DNA from: Candidatus Woesearchaeota archaeon
GTDB taxonomy: Archaea > Nanobdellota > Nanobdellia > Woesearchaeales > UBA11576
Assembly (NCBI GenBank): GCA_019322385.1
Contig: JAHWIS010000077.1
Location: 1 to 6,422 of the forward strand
Direction: 5' to 3'
Length of the DNA: 6,422 nt
The position numbers were made by a program, and so were the translations under genes. Below, in pieces: positions 1 to 4,710 of the stretch. Every line of letters starts with the position of its first letter. The stretch's first letter is position 1. A model generated the notes under the pieces. It was not told the origin of the DNA. It worked only from the letters and a program-made list of their open reading frames with translations, and did not search any database.

Positions 1-349
1 AACCAGTGATAAGAGGTATCTGGAACCCGCCCACCTTGACACCAGGTATTACAGGCACTACCGCTGATGTTGCTGTAGGAATTGTCAAAAGATTGATGAG
101 GTTCTTGAGGAGCATGAAGACTATGGCGACAAGACCTATGTATCCTACGCCTATCCCGACATATGCCAGCGCCTTGACAAGCTCTGCATGCTTCTTGCCG
201 ATCTTGTCCATGAGCTTGATACCTATCTTTGTCCTGTACATTGCCAGAAACTTGTGCTGCACATCAAACTTCTTTCTGAATATGAACAGAAGGAGTAGAA
301 TCGCAGAATAGAACAGGATGACCCATTTGTATTCTTGAAGAAAAGTCAT
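1..349 (-). CDS. Site-2-protease-like (M50) membrane metallopeptidase, N-terminal part, runs off left edge
   Basis: The open frame begins at ATG 349-347 and continues to the window edge without a stop, giving 116 residues. One hydrophobic segment spans about residues 9-24 and a second about 61-84. A basic, amphipathic linker with many Lys lies between them. The last visible part (about 97-116) reads VVPVIPGVKVGGFQIPLITG. This resembles the segment that precedes the HExxH-bearing helix in archaeal site-2-protease homologues (family M50), intramembrane zinc proteases that cut membrane-bound substrates. The catalytic HExxH itself would lie outside the window, so activity cannot be judged. The gene follows L40e on the same strand after a 48-nt gap, and no clear ribosome binding site is visible. 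The family call rests on the short PVIPG/IPL motif and the topology. Confidence 0.72.
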   Translation of the reverse strand, partial: MTFLQEYKWVILFYSAILLLLFIFRKKFDVQHKFLAMYRTKIGIKLMDKIGKKHAELVKALAYVGIGVGYIGLVAIVFMLLKNLINLLTIPTATSAVVPVIPGVKVGGFQIPLITG

Positions 350-397
350 TTTATTGTTTTCACATCTCTTTTTTCAGATAAAAGATTAATAGAAGGA

Positions 398-559
398 CTA
401 CTTCCTTCTTTTGGGCTTGAGCTGCTTCGAGCTGCAATTCCTGCAGCTTATCTTGCCGGCTATCACCTTCAGGTTCGGCGCCCTGATCTTGGACTTGCAT
501 CTCCTGCAGATGAATATGTTCGTGAACTTCCTTGCCGCTGCTTCATCAAATTTTGCCAT
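398..559 (-). CDS. rpl40e: Large ribosomal subunit protein eL40 (L40e)
   Basis: This 53-residue basic protein runs from ATG 559-557 to TAG 400-398. It carries the two CxxC pairs of the L40e zinc ribbon (C18/C21 and C39/C42), within the contexts FICRRCKSK and ISCRNCSSK, and ends in a Lys/Arg-rich tail (KQLKPKRRK). The N-terminus MAKFDEAAARKFTNIFIC matches the family layout. Length is normal for archaeal L40e, which is a stand-alone protein rather than a ubiquitin fusion. It binds rRNA in the large subunit. The start codon is separated from the aIF5A stop codon by a single base, so the two are probably co-transcribed and translationally coupled. Confidence 0.95.
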   Translation of the reverse strand: MAKFDEAAARKFTNIFICRRCKSKIRAPNLKVIAGKISCRNCSSKQLKPKRRK

Positions 560-560
560 T

Positions 561-971
561 CTAATCAGTTCCCTTTACTTGTTTCATTACTCTTTCGCTA
601 AGCACCACCCAATACAGCACTTCTGCGCCTTCAACAACCTGTCCCTTCAACTCGCCTGGTATCGGCATGTCAAATGTCTCATAGGTCTCTGAGTCCATGA
701 CATTTGCAGTGTCACCTGCAATCGAGAGTACTTGGGCAGTCCTTTTGCCTATGATAGGGACATCAACCTTGTCATGCCCTGGCATCACAACAACCCTTTT
801 CTTGCCATCAAGCAACCCGACAGCTGTTATCCTGCATTTCGCATGGCCGTGCTTGCCAGGCCTTGATATCTGGTTATCAACAACCCTGCTGGCTACACCA
901 TCTACAATCATATAACTGCCTGGTTTCATCGAACCAGCATCAGACTTCTTTGTTTCGCCCTCGATTACCAT
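561..971 (-). CDS. eif5A: Translation factor aIF5A (hypusine-containing)
   Basis: The 136-residue product binds at the ribosomal E site and stimulates peptide bond formation, especially at proline-rich stretches, and aids termination (family knowledge). The modification loop reads SRPGKHGHAK at about residues 36-45, and K40 is the lysine expected to become deoxyhypusine or hypusine. An SH3-like N-terminal barrel (about 1-70) is followed by an OB-fold C-terminal domain (about 72-136). The chosen start is MVIEGETKK at 971. The frame is open for 31 more codons to an ATG at 1064, but that extension would run through the TATA boxes and into the upstream peptidase gene, and it does not look like the family. 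L40e follows after one base. Its own promoter suggests regulation separate from prf1. Confidence 0.96.
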   Translation of the reverse strand: MVIEGETKKSDAGSMKPGSYMIVDGVASRVVDNQISRPGKHGHAKCRITAVGLLDGKKRVVVMPGHDKVDVPIIGKRTAQVLSIAGDTANVMDSETYETFDMPIPGELKGQVVEGAEVLYWVVLSERVMKQVKGTD

Positions 972-1009
972 GAATACCACGTCTTTTAGCTTTTTTAGGT
1001 TAATTAGAG

Positions 1010-1042
1010 TATATATTGTCTTTTTTTGCCGACATTTATAAA
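1010..1042 (-). promoter_or_regulatory. Candidate tandem TATA boxes for the aIF5A-L40e unit
   Basis: On the minus strand an AT-rich block contains TTTATAAA (1042-1035) and, closer to the gene, TATATA (1015-1010). With the usual spacing of about 26 nt, the first would start transcripts near 1012, giving a leader of about 40 nt. The second would start near 986, giving about 15 nt. The upstream peptidase gene ends at 1055, so this is the only non-coding space available. No Shine-Dalgarno sequence is seen in front of the aIF5A start. Confidence 0.55.
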
Positions 1043-1054
1043 TATTTTGGTAGT

Positions 1055-1783
1055 CTAAAACCACCCGAAAAGCCCTTTTCTGCGTCGTTCTTGAGGTTTC
1101 TGCCTTTTTTCCTTCTTCTTCCGGTAATATGCCTTTGCCTTCTCCCGACCAACGACCCTTCCGAGCTCTTTTTCTATCTGATCGCCTTCTTCAAACACCT
1201 TCTCAAGCCTCTTGAACCGCTTGTCATGGTAATATGTCTTTGTGCCTGACCTGAAGAACTTCCTCTGCTTGTGCAGTATCTCATGGAACATTATATAATC
1301 CAAATACTTGTCCTCAGTCTCCTTGAACACGCTGCTGATCGTCACAGTGTCATTCTTGAAGTCATATGAACCAAAAGTCGTGGTCGCGAATTTGCCCCAC
1401 ACAAGGTTAGGCCTCTCGACCAATCCCAGAAAATAACGGTCATTCACCCTGTTGAAGCTTTCTTCCAGCTGCGGGTGTGACCTGTCTTTTGGTATTGCCA
1501 GGTGCAGGCTCTTGACAAAATTGTTATACAGATCAATATACAGGGAATATTTTTTTCGCTTTAGCAGCTTGAGCATCAATTCCTGCATCAATCCCATCTG
1601 GATCTCAGATGATATGGTATACCATTTCCTTGACATCTTGAATTCCATCAGCTTTCCAGAAAGAGAGACATATGCCCCATAATCCTTTAGTCGTCCTGTA
1701 TAGACTATCCTGAATTCATAATTGCTTTTAGAGTTTGGGAACAGGTTCATGTATGCCTGTTCTGCGATGTTTTCTTCCATCAT
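1055..1783 (-). CDS. SprT/M48-like soluble zinc metallopeptidase
   Basis: The 242-residue protein carries HEILH at residues 167-171, the zinc-binding and catalytic HExxH. A third candidate ligand, H186, lies in YYHDKRFKRLEKVF, and E194 follows. The preceding segment FNRVNDRYFLG (about 110-120), then LVWG and FGSYDFKNDTVTIS (137-150), is the usual core of SprT/YgjP-type minimal gluzincins. No membrane segment or signal peptide is seen, so it is probably cytoplasmic. The N-terminal third (1-100) is not recognised. The C-terminus (about 213-240) is a Lys/Arg-rich helix, possibly for nucleic-acid binding. SprT relatives include proteases acting on DNA-protein crosslinks, but that role is not shown here. 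It starts 10 nt after the prf1 stop and is probably co-transcribed. Two adjacent ATGs (1783 and 1780) are possible starts. Confidence 0.8.
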   Translation of the reverse strand: MMEENIAEQAYMNLFPNSKSNYEFRIVYTGRLKDYGAYVSLSGKLMEFKMSRKWYTISSEIQMGLMQELMLKLLKRKKYSLYIDLYNNFVKSLHLAIPKDRSHPQLEESFNRVNDRYFLGLVERPNLVWGKFATTTFGSYDFKNDTVTISSVFKETEDKYLDYIMFHEILHKQRKFFRSGTKTYYHDKRFKRLEKVFEEGDQIEKELGRVVGREKAKAYYRKKKEKRQKPQERRRKGLFGWF

Positions 1784-1793
1784 GAGGTGGTTT

Positions 1794-2900
1794 CTACTCG
1801 GTGCTTATCTCGTACCGCAATATTGCAGCTACCATGCCGAGATCCCGCAGCTGCACTCCTTCCCTTGTCTCTACAGAGATTATATTTACAGCAGTCCCCC
1901 TATTTTCTGCCTCTTTCTCGAACTCTTCTATCTCATTTTCGTCGAGTGTCTCAGACAACAAAAGTGTATCGACAGTCCCCATCTTGAGGACTTTCATCAC
2001 CTGGTCTTTTCCATAGCTGACTATGCCAGGTTTTGTAGCTAAAAGGGTCAAGAACCTGCTGACGAGCTTTTTCTCCTGCGCTACCTCTTCTGCAGCAAGC
2101 AGGTCTTCGCTTTTCTCGAGCAGTTCCTGCAACCCAAATTCTTCAGTATAAGACAGGTCTTTTGTTCCTATTATCTTCTTCTTTAGGTCGCCTGTAAGAT
2201 AATCATGTCCCATGAAATCATTCACAGTCACGCCTGGCCCGCCGATGATGATTCCTTTCAGGCCTTCAAGCTTCAGGAACTCTTCTTTCATGTATTCTGC
2301 GACCTTTTTGTAATGGTCCTTTGCAGCTCCTTCCCGAAGCCGGGCGAATCGTGCTGCTGATTGTCCGCCTGCCTTCATCTTGCCAGGCACTTCTGAATGT
2401 GTCTTCCTGATTGGTATGATTGTCTTTCCCTTGAGCAGTGCAAGCATTGCATCTCTCCTGTCAAGGACTACAAGACCATACACCTCCTTTGATTCCATCA
2501 TCTCGCGCAGAGGATCAAGCACGAATTCCTTATCGCATCGGTATGTCCTGAATTTGAGTGGGACTGGTGGCTCTACACTCCAAACCTTGATGTCTGTCTG
2601 CCCTTCCTTCTCAGCCACATTGCCTGAGAACACAGCCAGACCGTTCGGAGGGGTCCGCTTGAACAGCTTGAGGTGCTGCAGCATCTTCTCCAGAGCTCCA
2701 AGGACATGCTCCCTTGTCTGCTTGCTCTTGATGTTTGATGCAGTGCCCTGCTCCTCAGACAGGTGCTTATTTATCAGGTTGAGATCATAACCTGCAGGTA
2801 TATACACAGAGACAAGCTCAGTATGCCTACCTCGATGCTTTCCCAGTTCCTTCACGAACTTCTTCAGGTGATATTTCTGCATTTCAGTCATGTCTGCCAT
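1794..2900 (-). CDS. prf1: Archaeal peptide chain release factor 1 (aRF1)
   Basis: This 368-residue factor recognises all three stop codons and triggers peptide release. Domain 1 has the stop-codon motif NIKS at residues 56-59 and YRCDKEF at 120-126, matching YxCxxxF. Domain 2 carries GGQ at 178-180, in KAGGQSAARFARLR, which enters the peptidyl transferase centre. Domain 3 (about 275-368) should contact the partner GTPase aEF1A/ABCE1. The protein is shorter than many homologues. After TVDTLLLSETL (309-319) it goes straight to DENEIEEFEKEAENRGTAVNIIS, without the cysteine-containing mini-domain many archaeal members carry there. The only cysteine is C122. The start at 2900 sits about 26 nt from a TATA box. 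It is followed by the SprT-like gene after 10 nt. Confidence 0.97.
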   Translation of the reverse strand: MADMTEMQKYHLKKFVKELGKHRGRHTELVSVYIPAGYDLNLINKHLSEEQGTASNIKSKQTREHVLGALEKMLQHLKLFKRTPPNGLAVFSGNVAEKEGQTDIKVWSVEPPVPLKFRTYRCDKEFVLDPLREMMESKEVYGLVVLDRRDAMLALLKGKTIIPIRKTHSEVPGKMKAGGQSAARFARLREGAAKDHYKKVAEYMKEEFLKLEGLKGIIIGGPGVTVNDFMGHDYLTGDLKKKIIGTKDLSYTEEFGLQELLEKSEDLLAAEEVAQEKKLVSRFLTLLATKPGIVSYGKDQVMKVLKMGTVDTLLLSETLDENEIEEFEKEAENRGTAVNIISVETREGVQLRDLGMVAAILRYEISTE

Positions 2901-2922
2901 GCCTGAAAAAAGAAATCAGTAC

Positions 2923-2930
2923 TATATAAA
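2923..2930 (-). promoter_or_regulatory. TATA box of prf1, leaderless
   Basis: The minus strand reads TTTATATA from 2930 to 2923, an exact match to the archaeal TTTAWATA consensus. Its centre is about 26 nt from the A of the prf1 start codon at 2900, so the transcript should begin at or next to the ATG. No Shine-Dalgarno sequence lies in between (CAGGC directly before the ATG is too close). Confidence 0.75.
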
Positions 2931-2957
2931 ATGTAACCATCTGCCGCCATAAAAACA

Positions 2958-2965
2958 TTTAAATA
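2958..2965 (+). promoter_or_regulatory. TATA box of tRNA-Pro
   Basis: TTTAAATA, an exact TTTAWATA match, is preceded by an A-rich run that could serve as the BRE. The expected transcript start is near 2988, about 5 nt before the first base of the tRNA. It faces away from the prf1 TATA box 28 nt to the left. Confidence 0.75.
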
Positions 2966-3032
2966 CCCCCATCAGCCTCTTCGCACTAGTTTGGGGCTAT
3001 GGGGTAGTTTGGTTTATCCTCTCCGGTTTGGG

Positions 3033-3063
3033 ACCTGTCGTGCAACGCACGCTCAGGCAAGAA
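3033..3063 (+). other. tRNA-Pro intron 1, canonical position 37/38, 31 nt
   Basis: A complete bulge-helix-bulge fold is present. The outer helix is the anticodon stem. The central 4-bp helix is TTTG (3027-3030) with CAAG (3058-3061), with one G-U pair. The 5' bulge is GGA (3031-3033), cut after G37. The 3' bulge is AAG (3062-3064), cut before G38. The inner helix is CCTG (3034-3037) with CAGG (3054-3057), topped by a 5-bp hairpin CGTGC/GCACG with loop AAC. This is the target of the archaeal tRNA splicing endonuclease. Confidence 0.92.
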
Positions 3064-3084
3064 GCCGGATGACCCCGGTTCGAA

Positions 3085-3103
3085 AGGTCAATTGATCCGA
3101 ATG
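3085..3103 (+). other. tRNA-Pro intron 2, T-loop position 59/60, 19 nt
   Basis: A second complete bulge-helix-bulge fold lies in the T arm. The outer helix is the T stem (3074-3078/3105-3109). The central helix is TTCG (3079-3082) with CGAA (3098-3101). The 5' bulge is AAA (3083-3085), cut after A59. The 3' bulge is TGT (3102-3104), cut before T60. The inner helix is GGTC (3086-3089) with GATC (3094-3097), with one G-U pair and loop AATT. Removal restores a normal 7-nt T loop TTCGAAT. Confidence 0.9.
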
Positions 3104-3123
3104 TCCGGGTAGCCCCATGTGAG

Positions 3124-3168
3124 AAAGGCAAAATGGCAGATGAGCCTGTGAATCGGCATTTTGCCTTT
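3124..3168 (+). terminator. 12-bp inverted repeat with T-run after tRNA-Pro, possible terminator
   Basis: AAAGGCAAAATG (3124-3135) pairs perfectly with CATTTTGCCTTT (3157-3168), and a T run extends to 3170. It starts 7 nt after the tRNA. Archaeal termination mostly depends on U tracts, so the T run may matter more than the hairpin. The 3' arm can also pair with the next repeat downstream. Confidence 0.5.
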
Positions 3169-3178
3169 TTGCATGCTT

Positions 3179-3213
3179 AAAAATGCCGATGACTAACAGG
3201 AGTCGGCATTTTT
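3179..3213 (+). repeat. 11-bp inverted repeat, second hairpin
   Basis: AAAAATGCCGA (3179-3189) pairs with TCGGCATTTTT (3203-3213) around a 13-nt loop, ending in five T. The right arm repeats TCGGCATTTT, also present at 3153-3162, as a direct copy, so the left arm can pair with either copy. It could be a second terminator on either strand, since both arms end in A or T runs. Confidence 0.6.
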
Positions 3214-3219
3214 CTTGCA

Positions 3220-3237
3220 TGGAATGCTTGCATTCCA
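3220..3237 (+). repeat. 8-bp near-perfect palindrome, third hairpin
   Basis: TGGAATGC and GCATTCCA flank two T bases. It lies just upstream of the AT-rich promoter region of rpl37ae. It could be a protein-binding site or a short hairpin; nothing in the sequence decides. Confidence 0.5.
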
Positions 3238-3265
3238 CCTAATAATATTATAATACCAAGCAAAC

Positions 3266-3316
3266 TTTATAAACAAACAGAAACTGCTACAATATCTGCT
3301 TTTACAAGCTTAAATA
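3266..3316 (+). promoter_or_regulatory. Candidate TATA boxes of the rpl37ae operon
   Basis: TTTATAAA lies at 3266-3273 and CTTAAATA at 3309-3316. They would give starts near 3296 (leader of about 78 nt) or 3339 (leader of about 35 nt) before the ATG at 3374. The rest of 3238-3373 is AT-rich, with no other gene seen. No Shine-Dalgarno sequence precedes rpl37ae (AAAGGCTAAAA is the nearest purine stretch). Confidence 0.5.
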
Positions 3317-3373
3317 AGGCTTTGAAAGCTAAAAACTCTCAAAAACACTGATATTCACAATTAAAGGCTAAAA

Positions 3374-3703
3374 ATGGCTAAAAAACTAAAATTAGGTTCT
3401 ACCAAGCGATTTGGACCGCGATATGGTTCTAGAAACAAGGAGAAAATCGCTGCACTTGAAAAAGAGCATAGGGGCAGGCGTAAATGCCCTTTCTGCAATT
3501 ATATTAAAGTGAAGAGGCTCTCTAAAGGAATATGGCAGTGCGAGAAATGCAATGCTAAATTCGCTGGCAAGGCATACACATTCGCAACAGCAAAGAAAGC
3601 CAGGGAAGTAAAAGCAAAAGAGATTGAGGAAGAGCCAGAAGAAGATATTGAGCTGGTTGAGGAAAAAGAAACCGAGCTCGTTGAACAGCCAGAGGCTGCT
3701 TGA
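3374..3703 (+). CDS. rpl37ae: Large ribosomal subunit protein eL43 (L37Ae) with acidic C-terminal tail
   Basis: The 109-residue protein starts MAKKLKLGSTKRFGPRYGSR, the usual basic entry of L37Ae. It has a zinc ribbon with C38/C41 (CPFC) and C56/C59 (CEKC). The core ends near residue 79 (AYTFATAKKAREVK). The last 30 residues are strongly acidic (about 14 Glu/Asp in 83-109, such as EEEPEEDIELVEE). Archaeal L37Ae is usually about 80-95 residues, so this tail is an extension. It is first in an operon with rpoP, which starts 2 nt after the stop. Confidence 0.95.
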   Translation: MAKKLKLGSTKRFGPRYGSRNKEKIAALEKEHRGRRKCPFCNYIKVKRLSKGIWQCEKCNAKFAGKAYTFATAKKAREVKAKEIEEEPEEDIELVEEKETELVEQPEAA

Positions 3704-3705
3704 AG

Positions 3706-3843
3706 ATGGTTGAATACAAATGCTTTGACTGCAACAAGAAAGTAGGTATCGAGTACATCAAGAAGAAGGTGAGATGCCCTTACTGCGGCAGCAAGATGCT
3801 TTTCAAGCCTAGGCTTGTCTCCACAAAAGTCAAGGCCAGGTAA
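3706..3843 (+). CDS. rpoP: DNA-directed RNA polymerase subunit P (Rpo12)
   Basis: This 45-residue protein has the zinc ribbon CFDC (C6/C9) and CPYC (C24/C27) and the basic tail SKMLFKPRLVSTKVKAR. It is the archaeal equivalent of eukaryotic Rpb12, a small subunit that joins the Rpo3/Rpo10/Rpo11 assembly platform. Length is normal for the family. It starts 2 nt after rpl37ae, where a GAGG at 3692-3695 may act as the ribosome binding site, and it ends 1 nt before pcc1. The rpl37ae-rpoP pair is commonly kept together in archaea. Confidence 0.95.
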   Translation: MVEYKCFDCNKKVGIEYIKKKVRCPYCGSKMLFKPRLVSTKVKAR

Positions 3844-3844
3844 G

Positions 3845-4069
3845 ATGGACTACACTGCAAAGATATTTGTTAAGTGCGATCCTGACAAACTTGCTGAATG
3901 CCTTGCGCCTGAAGAGACTAGCTTTGACCGTTCATCATTCACATTCAGCAAGAAAGAGGGCGGCCTTGAATTCAACATCGATGCCAATGATGCTGTTGCA
4001 TTGCGCGCGACACTAAACACGATTTCACAGCTCCTCATTGTTTTTGAGGGAGCAAGAAAAAAAACATGA
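3845..4069 (+). CDS. pcc1: KEOPS complex subunit Pcc1
   Basis: The 74-residue product matches Pcc1, the small dimer-forming subunit of KEOPS, which makes the t6A base at position 37 of ANN-decoding tRNAs with Kae1. The recognisable part is the C-terminal helix DAVALRATLNTISQLLIVFEG (about 49-69), and the first strand is MDYTAKIFVKC. The start at 3845, one base after the rpoP stop, is preferred. A longer frame from 3815 would add ten residues (MSPQKSRPGK) that lie inside rpoP and do not fit the family. Kae1 and Bud32 are not in the window. Confidence 0.88.
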   Translation: MDYTAKIFVKCDPDKLAECLAPEETSFDRSSFTFSKKEGGLEFNIDANDAVALRATLNTISQLLIVFEGARKKT

Positions 4070-4073
4070 TAAC

Positions 4074-4077
4074 GAGG
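4074..4077 (+). promoter_or_regulatory. Ribosome binding site of pfdB
   Basis: GAGG ends 8 nt before ATG 4086. It supports this start over an in-frame ATG at 4038 inside pcc1. Confidence 0.6.
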
Positions 4078-4085
4078 ACATCAAA

Positions 4086-4418
4086 ATGACTGAGGCCAAA
4101 AAGGATCTGCAGGAGAAGATAAACAAGCTTTCTATGATGGAGCATTCGCTCCAGTCATTCCTGGGACAGAAACAGACATTCCAGGCACAGCTCATGGAGA
4201 TAGAGTCTGCACTCACAGAACTCGACAAGACAGACAAGGCATACAAGATCGTCGGTAATGTGATGGTCGCTTCTGACAAGGAAGAGCTCAAGAAGGATCT
4301 GCAGCAGAAGAAAGAGACTGCTGAGCTCAGGATAAAGACTATCGAAAAGCAGGAAGAGAAGATGCGGGAGAAGACAGCAGAGCTGCAGTCAGAAGTCATG
4401 AAAGAGATGGGTAAATAA
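4086..4418 (+). CDS. pfdB: Prefoldin subunit beta
   Basis: The 110-residue product is predicted to form two long coiled-coil helices. The N-terminal helix spans about 3-48 and the C-terminal one about 66-108. A beta-hairpin segment lies between them (KAYKIVGNVMVASDKEEL, 51-68). This is the signature of the beta subunit of the alpha2-beta4 prefoldin chaperone, which hands unfolded proteins to the thermosome. Length is typical. The start at MTEAKKDLQ is chosen because of the GAGG site and because the 16 upstream codons overlap pcc1. The alpha subunit is not in the window. Confidence 0.95.
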   Translation: MTEAKKDLQEKINKLSMMEHSLQSFLGQKQTFQAQLMEIESALTELDKTDKAYKIVGNVMVASDKEELKKDLQQKKETAELRIKTIEKQEEKMREKTAELQSEVMKEMGK

Positions 4419-4461
4419 CAAAACCAAGGAAGATCGTTATGCGTTACAAGGGGAACAGAAG

Positions 4462-4710
4462 ATGGATGAAAGGGTGCAAAATATTATCGAGGCTCTCGAG
4501 GAGCTCACGAACGACAACACTGTCCCTCGCAATATCAAGTCCAAGGTCGACGAAGTGATTGGAATTCTCAAGGAAGACAATGGCCAGGACATGTCGATAA
4601 AGGTCAACAAGGCCCTGAGCGAACTTGACGAGATATCTGACGACACCAACATCCAGGCATACACAAGGACACAGATCTGGAACATCGCAAGCATGCTTGA
4701 GACGATTTAA
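4462..4710 (+). CDS. UPF0147 family protein
   Basis: This 82-residue, mainly helical acidic protein belongs to an archaeal family without a known function. Family hallmarks are NTVPRNIKSK (19-28), ALSELDEISDDTNI (51-64) and the C-terminal YTRTQIWNIASMLE (67-80). A purine-rich AAGGGGA (4448-4454) is placed 7 nt before the ATG. It is last in the rpl37ae-rpoP-pcc1-pfdB unit, and its conserved company with translation and folding genes hints at a helper role there, which is inference. Its TAA abuts the stop codon of the MscS gene on the other strand. Confidence 0.88.
   Translation: MDERVQNIIEALEELTNDNTVPRNIKSKVDEVIGILKEDNGQDMSIKVNKALSELDEISDDTNIQAYTRTQIWNIASMLETI

Larger units (their letters stand above)
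2993..3117 (+). tRNA. tRNA-Pro(UGG) interrupted by two introns
   Basis: A 125-nt gene gives a 75-nt tRNA after removal of 31 and 19 nt. Acceptor stem GGGGCTA (2993-2999) pairs fully with TAGCCCC (3110-3116), and the discriminator is A3117. CCA is not encoded. The D arm (3002-3020) has A14, G15, G18G19 (3011-3012) and A21 (3016). The anticodon stem is TCCGG (3022-3026) with CCGGA (3065-3069), 5 pairs. The loop starts TTTGGG, so the anticodon is TGG at 3029-3031, with G37 as in proline tRNAs. The variable region is TGAC. The T stem is CCCGG (3074-3078) with CCGGG (3105-3109), and the T loop TTCGAA continues after the second intron with T3104. All arms close without mismatch except one in the D stem. 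Standard scanners may miss it because the T loop is split. Confidence 0.93.

Noticed and set aside
6..311. Plus-strand open frame at the left edge
   Set aside because: It is the shadow of the membrane metallopeptidase read on the minus strand, which has membrane segments and a family-like PVIPG/IPL motif.
972..1064. N-terminal extension of aIF5A by 31 codons
   Set aside because: It covers TATA boxes and overlaps the end of the peptidase gene. The sequence is unlike aIF5A N-termini.
2380..2790. Plus-strand open frame of 136 codons
   Set aside because: It lies opposite domains 1-2 of aRF1, has a low-complexity Ser/Leu/Arg product, and no promoter is seen.
3136..3195. C/D box small RNA between tRNA-Pro and rpl37ae
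   Set aside because: AGATGAG and CGATGAC only loosely resemble a C box, and no CTGA D box is found at a proper distance.
3053..3238. Minus-strand open frame of 61 codons
   Set aside because: It crosses the tRNA and the inverted repeats and has no recognisable product or start signal.
3118..3373. CRISPR array or insertion sequence in the spacer
   Set aside because: The repeats are inverted and irregular, with no regular spacers, terminal repeats or transposase.
3815..3844. Earlier start for pcc1
   Set aside because: It lies inside rpoP. The added residues do not match Pcc1, and the start at 3845 fits the tight operon spacing.
4025..4399. Minus-strand open frame rich in Ser, Phe and Cys
   Set aside because: It is the complement of the Lys/Glu-rich prefoldin coiled coil, which gives such Ser/Phe-rich shadows.
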